NCBI GenBank assembly: GCA_035764385.1 | Contig: DASTZI010000067.1 | Location: 1-13,342 of the forward strand | Length of the DNA stretch: 13,342 bases | Direction: 5' to 3' | Origin: Gp6-AA40 sp035764385 | GTDB lineage: Bacteria > Acidobacteriota > Vicinamibacteria > Vicinamibacterales > UBA2999 | Shown: positions 1 to 4,948 of the stretch, one piece after another | Layout of the letters: each line of letters begins with the position of its first letter | Position numbering within the stretch: the first letter of the stretch is position 1 | Translations under genes and position numbers: made by a program | The notes under the pieces: generated by a model | Databases searched by the model: none | Told to the model about the DNA's origin: nothing | What the model saw: the letters and a program-made list of their open reading frames with translations, nothing else

Positions 1-1
1 C

Positions 2-139
2 TGCACGCCCGTGCCGGCGGCGCTCGCCAATGCCGTCTTCGACGCCACCGGCGCCCGCCTGCGCACCGTGCCGTTCACGCCCGAGCGCGTGAAGGCGGCG
101 CTTGCGCAACGTGCGGGCAATCAGACGGCGCAGGTTTAG
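2..139 (+). CDS. C-terminal end of a xanthine dehydrogenase/aldehyde oxidase-type molybdopterin-binding subunit (partial)
   Basis: Only the last 45 codons are inside the window; the reading frame is open from base 2 to the TAG at 137-139. The tail (PVPAALANAVFDATG, then RLRTVPFTPERVKAAL) matches the usual C-terminus of the large molybdopterin subunit of the xanthine dehydrogenase/aldehyde oxidase family: a helix of the form P-x-A-I/L-A-N-A-V/I-F/Y-x-A-T-G, then a 'lr-lP-f-t-peRv' strand and a closing ALA helix. In that family the subunit hydroxylates aldehydes or N-heterocycles at a Mo-cytosine dinucleotide centre. The c-type cytochrome directly downstream fits the periplasmic type, where a cytochrome takes the electrons. 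The substrate cannot be judged from the tail alone, and the family call rests on about 35 residues. Confidence 0.7.
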   Translation, partial: CTPVPAALANAVFDATGARLRTVPFTPERVKAALAQRAGNQTAQV

Positions 140-148
140 CTGGTATCC

Positions 149-168
149 GGTCCGCCTGAAGGCGGACC
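149..168. repeat. Perfect GC-rich hairpin after the molybdopterin-subunit gene
   Basis: GGTCCGCC (149-156) and GGCGGACC (161-168) form an 8-bp perfect stem around a TGAA loop, 9 bases after the stop codon. No T-run follows on either strand, so a standard intrinsic terminator is not supported. It belongs to the family of intergenic hairpins in this block. Confidence 0.7.
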
Positions 169-193
169 CCACCGGCGATTCTCGGCGGATCCA

Positions 194-214
194 GGCTGGT
201 GATGAGAACCAGCC
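194..214. repeat. Second intergenic inverted repeat
   Basis: GGCTGGT (194-200) and ACCAGCC (208-214) pair over 7 bp around a 7-base loop. It lies between the two stronger hairpins of the same gap. Its meaning is unknown, and a 7-bp stem could arise by chance in GC-rich DNA. Confidence 0.4.
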
Positions 215-240
215 CGCTTCCGGCAACAAGCATCGGTGGA

Positions 241-258
241 GTCCGGCTTTAGCCGGAC
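241..258. repeat. Perfect GC-rich hairpin just before the cytochrome ribosome binding site
   Basis: GTCCGGCT (241-248) and AGCCGGAC (251-258) are perfect complements around a central TT. The hairpin ends 3 bases before the GGAGG (262-266) that serves the cytochrome gene, close enough to affect translation initiation or message stability. Confidence 0.7.
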
Positions 259-271
259 CTTGGAGGATTAG

Positions 272-1264
272 ATGAGGAAGTTCGCGTTCGTTGGGGTGTT
301 GCTGTTGTTGTCGGCCGGGGTGTACTCGGCGCAGCAGGCCGTCAGTCCCGAGCAGCTCAAAACGCCGCCGCCGAAGGAACCTGCGTGGGCATTCCCGGTG
401 CAGCAGGGATCGCTGGCACCGGATCCAGGTCCGAAGAAGCTCGCTGGCAGCGACAAGACCTACACACCCGAGGAAATCGACAACTTGATGGCGCCGCCCG
501 ACTGGTTGCCGAACGACCATCCGCCGGCTCCGTCGATCGTGACCAAAGGACATGGCGGCGCGCTCGCGTGCGGGTCGTGCCACCTGATGTCCGGCATCGG
601 CCACCCGGAGTCTGCCGACGTCGCGGGCATGCCCGAGACGTACGTGAAGCAGCAGATGATGGACTTCAAGACCGGCGCGCGCGTCGACATTGCGCGGATG
701 AACGGCATTGCGAAGGAAATGTCGGATCAGGAGATCGCCGAGGTGTCAGCCTGGTTTGCAGCGCAGAAGCCGCGCAAGAACAATCGCGTGGTCGAGGCCG
801 AGATGGCGCCGAAGACCATCGTCGCGCAGGGACGGATGCGATTCGTCGATCCAGCGGGCGGCATGGAGCCGACCGGCAACCGCATCATCACGGTTCCCGA
901 AGACGTGCAGCAGGCGCGCCTGCGTGATCCGAACACGAAGTTCGTCTCCTACGTTCCACCGGGGACGCTCGCGCGCGGCAAGGTGCTCGTGGAGACGGGT
1001 GACAACAAAAAGACCGTCGCGTGCGGCACCTGTCATGGTCCTGGGCTCGTCGGGTTGAAGGAAATCGGCAAAACGGGCATCGCGTCGCCACGAATCGCGG
1101 GCGCGCATCCGATTTATCTGGCGCGGCAGCTCTATCTGTTCAAGGACGGGAGCCGCAACGGGATGACGTCGAAGCTGATGACGCCGGCTGTCGCGAATCT
1201 CACCGACGCGGACATCCTCGCCATCTCGGCGTATCTCGCATCAATGGATCCGACCAGTAAATAG
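272..1264 (+). CDS. Exported diheme c-type cytochrome
   Basis: This 330-residue protein should be a periplasmic electron carrier. A signal peptide covers about residues 1-19 (K/R at positions 2-3, then a Leu/Val run). Two heme-binding motifs are visible, CGSCH at 100-104 and CGTCH at 251-255. Each is followed by a cytochrome-c-like helix ending in a YLASM/WFAAQ-type motif with upstream Met residues that could be the sixth heme ligand (MNGIAKEMSD in domain 1, SKLMTPAVANLTDADI in domain 2). The architecture resembles c4-type or aldehyde-dehydrogenase-associated diheme cytochromes, but about 70 residues without heme separate the domains. GGAGG at 262-266, five bases before the ATG, fixes the start. 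Its position right after a molybdenum-hydroxylase subunit suggests that it accepts electrons from that enzyme; this is inference from context. Confidence 0.9.
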   Translation: MRKFAFVGVLLLLSAGVYSAQQAVSPEQLKTPPPKEPAWAFPVQQGSLAPDPGPKKLAGSDKTYTPEEIDNLMAPPDWLPNDHPPAPSIVTKGHGGALACGSCHLMSGIGHPESADVAGMPETYVKQQMMDFKTGARVDIARMNGIAKEMSDQEIAEVSAWFAAQKPRKNNRVVEAEMAPKTIVAQGRMRFVDPAGGMEPTGNRIITVPEDVQQARLRDPNTKFVSYVPPGTLARGKVLVETGDNKKTVACGTCHGPGLVGLKEIGKTGIASPRIAGAHPIYLARQLYLFKDGSRNGMTSKLMTPAVANLTDADILAISAYLASMDPTSK

Positions 1265-1273
1265 ATAGGGTAG

Positions 1274-1295
1274 GCCGGGTCCTTTTGGACCCGGC
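1274..1295. repeat. Perfect 9-bp GC-rich hairpin between cytochrome and MBL genes
   Basis: GCCGGGTCC (1274-1282) and GGACCCGGC (1287-1295) pair perfectly around TTTT. The hairpin begins 9 bases after the cytochrome stop and ends 5 bases before the GAGGAG (1301-1306) of the next gene. No terminal T-run follows, so message stabilisation or a repeat element is more likely than termination. Confidence 0.75.
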
Positions 1296-1312
1296 AAATC
1301 GAGGAGTTTCAC

Positions 1313-2371
1313 GTGAAGACATCGTTAGCCGGAGTTTTCGCCGTCGCACTGGCGATGGCCGCATGGCAGCCACCGCTGGCAGCGCAGGACCAGGCACAGG
1401 GACGCGGCGGACGAGCCGGCGGCGCGCCGGCAGAAGAGGCGTTCCCGACCGCCGAGCAGTTTGCGAACTCGAAAGAGGCCCAGACGCATGTCGCCGCCGC
1501 GACGAAGATCGGCGGTTCCGATATGGCCGACACCGCGAGGTGGTTCTGCACGAACACCGGACCGCAGCGCGTCGCGCTCGCACGTCAGGCGCAGGGCCTT
1601 CCGCGCCTTCCCACGGTTCCGGAAGGGCCGATCAAGCTGTTCGACAACCTCACCTACATCGGCTTCAACGATGTTGGGGCGTGGGTCGTGCCGACGAGCG
1701 CCGGCATCATCCTGTTCGACACGCTCAACAGCACAGACGATGCGATGAAGGTCATCGAGCCGGAGATGCAGAAGGCCGGTTTCGATCCCGCGCAGATCAA
1801 ATACATCCTGGTCGGTCACGGTCACGCCGATCACTTCGGCGGCGCGTCGTATCTGCAGATGAAGTATCACGCCAAGGTCCTGGCGGCGATGCCGGACTGG
1901 GCGGCCATTCAGCGCGGCGGACGCGGCGGCGCCGCGCCTGGTTTGATGCCCGATACGGACGTTGCGGACGGGCAGAAGCTCACGCTTGGTGATACGACGA
2001 TCACGCTCATTCGCCTGCCCGGTCACACGCCGGGAACGATTGGAATGGTGGTGCCGGCGAAGTTCGGCGGACGCACGCACAACGTCGCGATCATGAGCGG
2101 CACGCAGATGCCGACGCAGGACTCGCTCGACGCCTTCAAGCACGTCTTCAACGATGAGTTGAAGAAGCTGAACGTCGAGACGTTCCTCGGCAGCCATCCG
2201 GACATCCTGATGAACAGCCTGATGCTGATGCAGTCGATTCGCGAGAAGTACCCGACCGGCAGCCATCCGCTGCTGCTCGCGAAGAGCAAGGCCGATCGCT
2301 ACATGGACATCATGTTGGAGTGTGCGCGCGCCCGCTTGGCCGCGCAGGGAAGATTGATCTCGACGAACTAG
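1313..2371 (+). CDS. Exported MBL-fold metallo-hydrolase, class-B3 beta-lactamase-like
   Basis: This 352-residue protein begins with GTG, with GAGGAG (1301-1306) six bases upstream and a signal peptide to about residue 24 (cleavage near LAA/QDQ). It has the complete zinc ligand set of the metallo-beta-lactamase fold: H169-G-H171-A-D173-H174 (HxHxDH), H238 in GHTPG, and H295 in GSHPD. The lead-in (FDNLTYIGFNDVGAWVVP, then GIILFDTLN) and the SHPD third-site motif resemble class B3 enzymes. Two Gly/Arg-rich stretches stand out, after the signal (about 30-38) and just past the first metal motif (QRGGRGG). The fold and metal site are well supported, but the substrate is not. In a redox operon it may be a lactonase, a thioesterase or another hydrolase rather than a resistance enzyme. 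Confidence 0.9.
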   Translation: MKTSLAGVFAVALAMAAWQPPLAAQDQAQGRGGRAGGAPAEEAFPTAEQFANSKEAQTHVAAATKIGGSDMADTARWFCTNTGPQRVALARQAQGLPRLPTVPEGPIKLFDNLTYIGFNDVGAWVVPTSAGIILFDTLNSTDDAMKVIEPEMQKAGFDPAQIKYILVGHGHADHFGGASYLQMKYHAKVLAAMPDWAAIQRGGRGGAAPGLMPDTDVADGQKLTLGDTTITLIRLPGHTPGTIGMVVPAKFGGRTHNVAIMSGTQMPTQDSLDAFKHVFNDELKKLNVETFLGSHPDILMNSLMLMQSIREKYPTGSHPLLLAKSKADRYMDIMLECARARLAAQGRLISTN

Positions 2372-2374
2372 GTT

Positions 2375-2395
2375 GGCGGGGCGTAAAGCCCCGCC
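2375..2395. repeat. Perfect GC-rich hairpin after the MBL gene
   Basis: GGCGGGGC (2375-2382) and GCCCCGCC (2388-2395) pair perfectly around GTAAA, starting 3 bases after the stop codon. There is no T-run. It has the same layout as the hairpins at 149, 241 and 1274 but different arm sequences. Confidence 0.7.
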
Positions 2396-2413
2396 CCACA
2401 CCATCGGTTTTCC

Positions 2414-2419
2414 GGAGGG
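2414..2419 (+). promoter_or_regulatory. Ribosome binding site that sets the start of the unknown exported protein
   Basis: GGAGGG lies 8 bases before the ATG at 2428. The open frame extends upstream to 2320 inside the MBL gene, but only the 2428 start has this site and begins directly with a signal peptide. Confidence 0.75.
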
Positions 2420-2427
2420 CAGGCATC

Positions 2428-3171
2428 ATGCGTGCAATTTCGCTTGTTCTGGCGGCGCTGTTCCTGATGGCATCGGTTCCCACGTTCGCGCAGGAGCCGT
2501 TCGACTACGTCAGCAAGCAGGATTACTTCAGCATCAACATGCCGGCGCAGCCGAAGATCGAGCAGACGACGTATCCCGACGAGTATCGCCTTGCGCCGCT
2601 GCCCGCCCGTGTCTACACGGCCGATCAGGGCCGCAACCACTACAAAGTGACGGTCGTCGACTACCGCGATGTACCAAAGATGCATGCCTCGCGAAACGCG
2701 CAGTGCATCAAGGAGGCGGGCGCCGACAAGCCCGGCCTCACGCCGCAGCAGCGCCGAGATCTGATTGGTGACGCATGCCAGGACGAGACCGTGAAGGACG
2801 TCCGCGGCGCCATGATGTGGGCGACGTGGACCATCATCGAGCGCGCCACGAAGGTGACGCATCTGGCGCACTACAACGTCGACGTCATCGAGGGACACGA
2901 GGTTCACGTCATCAATCCCGATGAGTCGCGCACCTACGCCGCGATTCACATGTACGAGAACCGCCTCTACATCGTGGAGGCGACCGTGCCGAAGAACGCG
3001 CCTGCGGCGAACTGGTTCCAGATTTCACTGCGGATGCTCGATGAAAACTACAAGCCGGTCCGTTATCAGTACTCGGGACTCATGATGTATTCGAACGGCT
3101 ATCCCAAACCGCCGCTCGCCAATCAGGGCGGACAGAATCAGGGCGCGCAGGGCCAGGCTGCGGGACGGTAG
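2428..3171 (+). CDS. Exported protein of unknown function
   Basis: This 247-residue protein begins with a clear signal peptide (residues 1-21, cleavage at TFA/QEP). The first mature part (YFSINMPAQPKIEQTTYP, then LPARVYTADQGRNHYKVTVVDY) has the look of small exported beta-rich proteins known only as hypothetical in several bacterial groups. Two cysteines (C93 and C117) flank a Gln/Arg-rich helix and could form a disulfide. A central segment (about 130-215) is rich in beta-strand residues and ends near LRMLDENYKPVRYQYSG. The last 16 residues are Gln/Gly-rich and probably disordered. No catalytic motif is recognised. It sits between the MBL hydrolase and the DUF6152 genes with 56- and 31-base gaps, so it is likely co-transcribed with both. 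Confidence 0.8.
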   Translation: MRAISLVLAALFLMASVPTFAQEPFDYVSKQDYFSINMPAQPKIEQTTYPDEYRLAPLPARVYTADQGRNHYKVTVVDYRDVPKMHASRNAQCIKEAGADKPGLTPQQRRDLIGDACQDETVKDVRGAMMWATWTIIERATKVTHLAHYNVDVIEGHEVHVINPDESRTYAAIHMYENRLYIVEATVPKNAPAANWFQISLRMLDENYKPVRYQYSGLMMYSNGYPKPPLANQGGQNQGAQGQAAGR

Positions 3172-3202
3172 GGCGGGCCTTCACGGCCGTCAAGGAGACG
3201 AT

Positions 3203-3592
3203 ATGCGGAGATTTCTTCTTGCAACTGTCGGCGCGTTGGCCATCGCCGTGCCCGCGTGGGCGCATCATTCGCACAATGCCTACGAGGTGACGAAGTGGAC
3301 GGAGATGGAAGGGACCGTCACTGAGATCCATTACCTGCTTCCGCATTCCTGGGTCTACATCGAGGTCAAGGATGCGAAAGGCGGCGAGCCGGCCATCTGG
3401 GCGCTCGAGGCGACCGGGCCGCAGGGCATCTTCCGCAACGGCGTCGGCAAAGAGGATGTGAAGGTCGGCGACAAGATCAAGGCTCGGTGCCATCTGCTCC
3501 GCGACGGTTCGCCCGGATGCTTGCTCGGGTTCGTGACGCCGATGCACGGAGACAAAGCGCGAGGTGATGGCGTCGAGCATCAGTGGGACTGA
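3203..3592 (+). CDS. DUF6152 family protein (copy 1)
   Basis: This 129-residue protein is small and exported. The signal peptide ends AVPAWA at residue 20, so the mature protein should begin HHSHNAY (H21, H22, H24). The DUF6152 pattern follows: a GTVTEI strand, LPHSWVYIEVKD with H48, WALEATGPQGIFRNG, a GDKIKARC turn and a DGSPGCLLGFV end. C96 and C106 could form a disulfide. The beta-strand pattern suggests a small barrel, but this is inference and the family function is unknown. AAGGAGA at 3192-3198 supports the start. It is followed by a second DUF6152 gene and a DLSGVW-family gene, the same set found again on the other strand at 8262-10113. Confidence 0.85.
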   Translation: MRRFLLATVGALAIAVPAWAHHSHNAYEVTKWTEMEGTVTEIHYLLPHSWVYIEVKDAKGGEPAIWALEATGPQGIFRNGVGKEDVKVGDKIKARCHLLRDGSPGCLLGFVTPMHGDKARGDGVEHQWD

Positions 3593-3605
3593 CAGCGTCG
3601 CTGTC
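3591..3605. repeat. Small inverted repeat at the stop codon of DUF6152 copy 1
   Basis: GACAGCG (3591-3597) and CGCTGTC (3599-3605) are perfect complements with one base between; sterically this is a 6-bp stem with a 3-base loop. It overlaps the TGA at 3590-3592. No T-run follows. Confidence 0.4.
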
Positions 3606-3612
3606 GGATGTC

Positions 3613-3659
3613 AGGTATAGGTATCAGGTATCAGGCCCAGGTAAGGGCCAGGCTCCAGG
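3613..3659. repeat. Short heptamer repeat tract (AGGTATC-type)
   Basis: The gap between DUF6152 copies 1 and 2 holds AGGTAT at 3613, 3619 and 3626, the last two in 7-base register (AGGTATC twice, then AGG). CAGG cores follow at 3632, 3638, 3649 and 3656. A small hairpin (GGCCC 3634-3638 with GGGCC 3645-3649) lies inside the tract. It looks like a decayed microsatellite. Confidence 0.55.
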
Positions 3660-3670
3660 CGGCCCATTCG

Positions 3671-3676
3671 GAGGAG
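3671..3676 (+). promoter_or_regulatory. Ribosome binding site that sets the start of DUF6152 copy 2
   Basis: GAGGAG lies five bases before the ATG at 3682. The frame is open back to 3583, but that upstream part would add 33 residues encoded by the repeat tract in front of the signal peptide. Confidence 0.75.
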
Positions 3677-3681
3677 ACGAA

Positions 3682-4098
3682 ATGAGAGTGACAATGGGAA
3701 TCCTGGTTGCCATGCTGTTCGCGGTGGCGCCGGCGTGGGCACATCATTCGTTCGCCGCGGAGTTCGACGCGACGAAGTGCTCGGATATCACGGGTATCCT
3801 GACGAAGGTCGCCTACGAGAATCCGCACTCCTATGTCTGGGTGGACGTGAAGGACGCGTCGGGCAAGGCCGTTTCGAACACGTTCCAGCTCTCCTCGCCC
3901 TCGAATCTGAAGCGCGGCGGCGCGACCTACGGCGTGCTCAACGGCAGCGTCGGCAAGGAAGTGCTGGTTCGCGGCTGCGCGTCGCGCAATGGCGAAGCCA
4001 ATCGCTACGCCGCGTCGTTCATCAAGCTGCCGGACGGGGCCATTCAGCGCGTGGGCCAGGACGTCGAAGGAATCTTCGGCACCAAGATCTGGAGATAG
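3682..4098 (+). CDS. DUF6152 family protein (copy 2)
   Basis: This 138-residue exported protein has a signal peptide to residue 20 (APAWA), so the mature start would be HHSFAAEFDATK, the most typical DUF6152 opening. Then come ITGILTKVAYENPHSYVWVDVKD with H49, SSPSNLKRGG, and a GKEVLVRGCASRNGEANRYAASFIKLPDG tail. C33 and C99 are candidates for a disulfide. It diverges strongly from copy 1 and from the pair at 9263-10113, so the duplication on this strand is old. It ends two bases before the next start codon, and that gene's ribosome binding site lies inside its last codons, so the two are probably translationally coupled. The biochemical role is unknown. Confidence 0.88.
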   Translation: MRVTMGILVAMLFAVAPAWAHHSFAAEFDATKCSDITGILTKVAYENPHSYVWVDVKDASGKAVSNTFQLSSPSNLKRGGATYGVLNGSVGKEVLVRGCASRNGEANRYAASFIKLPDGAIQRVGQDVEGIFGTKIWR

Positions 4099-4100
4099 CG

Positions 4101-4916
4101 ATGAAAGCGCATATCGGGATGACGGTGGCGGCGCTCTGTGCGCTGTCGATTGCGATCGGCGCGCAGGAGCAGGAGAAGAAGTTCGTCGAGGCGCGCGGCA
4201 GCGTGAAGCCGGTGCCGCTGCCGCCGGGCGGCCCGGCGCCGCGCATGTCAGATGGCCATAGCGATCTTTCCGGTGTCTGGTTCTCGGGGCCAACCGGCAA
4301 AGCCAACGCCTGGAGCGTCGTCCCCGACGCGCCGTTGAAAGAGGATCCCGTGCCCTTCCGGCCCGAGGCGGCCGCCAAAATCAGCAGCATGTCGCGGACG
4401 GAGCGCGAGCTGAAGAGCCCGGGTGTCACCTGTCAGCCCGTCGGCACGCCGGGGATGTGGACGATCAATCCGTACCCACATCAGATCGTGATGAAGCCCG
4501 GCCTTTACGTCCACCTGATCGAGAGCGACAACGCGTGGAGCGTGGTGCACACAGACGGACGTCCGCACAAGAAGCCGGAAGATCTCGAGCCGCTGTACAA
4601 CGGCGACCAGACCGCGCACTGGGAAGGCGACACGCTGGTCATCGACACGATCTCGATCGACGAGCGCACCTGGATCAACCAGAGCGGATGGTTCCACAGC
4701 GATCAGGCGCATGTCATCGAGCGCCTCCGCCGCCCATCGAAGAACTATCTCGAATACCAGTACACGGTCGAGGATCCGAAAGTGCTCACCAAGCCGTGGA
4801 CCTCGGCGTGGCGCACCTATTCACTCGGCAGTGAGGACCTGACCGAGAACTTCTGCACGAACAACGAAAACGTCGATCAGCTCGAAAAGCTGAACGAGGC
4901 GGAGAGTCGGAAATAA
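4101..4916 (+). CDS. Exported DLSGVW/PHSD-family protein (copy 1), function unknown
   Basis: This 271-residue protein has a signal peptide to about residue 21 and then a family layout recognisable from acidobacterial genomes but without an assigned role: DLSGVW (55-60), a central Cys in VTCQPVG (C111), PYPHQIVM (125-131), VVHTDGRPH (148-156), HWEGDTLVIDT (173-183), ERTWINQSGWFHSD (188-201), a beta-rich stretch ending KPW (231-233), and ENFC with C252. The two cysteines are also present in the paralogue at 8262-9239. GGAGA (4091-4095) inside the previous gene is its ribosome binding site. Starts further upstream would run through the DUF6152 gene in another frame and are rejected. The all-beta look and the HTDGRPH/WFHSD histidines hint at ligand or metal binding; this is inference. 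Confidence 0.85.
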   Translation: MKAHIGMTVAALCALSIAIGAQEQEKKFVEARGSVKPVPLPPGGPAPRMSDGHSDLSGVWFSGPTGKANAWSVVPDAPLKEDPVPFRPEAAAKISSMSRTERELKSPGVTCQPVGTPGMWTINPYPHQIVMKPGLYVHLIESDNAWSVVHTDGRPHKKPEDLEPLYNGDQTAHWEGDTLVIDTISIDERTWINQSGWFHSDQAHVIERLRRPSKNYLEYQYTVEDPKVLTKPWTSAWRTYSLGSEDLTENFCTNNENVDQLEKLNEAESRK

Positions 4917-4932
4917 CGCCCGATTCGCGCAT

Positions 4933-4948
4933 TCGATTTAGAAATCGA
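4933..4948. terminator. Possible weak hairpin at the convergent gene ends
   Basis: TCGATTT (4933-4939) and AAATCGA (4942-4948) pair perfectly over 7 bp around AG. They overlap the receptor stop codon (4938-4940), 17 bases past the stop of the converging gene at 4916. The stem is AT-rich and no T-run follows, so a terminator role on both strands is only possible. Confidence 0.3.

Noticed and set aside
1313..2371. Antibiotic resistance gene
   Set aside because: The fold alone does not show beta-lactam hydrolysis, and the neighbourhood is metabolic.
149..2395. Intergenic hairpins as intrinsic terminators
   Set aside because: None is followed by a T-run, and they sit inside what looks like one operon.
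1325..2404. Long minus-strand open frame of 359 codons
   Set aside because: Antisense to the MBL hydrolase, which has a complete zinc motif; the antisense product has no export signal or family pattern.
3613..3659. CRISPR-like array
   Set aside because: The units are 6-7 bases without spacers; no cas gene is present.
3735..4100. Upstream extension of the 4101-4916 protein by 122 residues
   Set aside because: The extension is an out-of-frame reading of the DUF6152 gene; the ATG at 4101 has a ribosome binding site and signal peptide.
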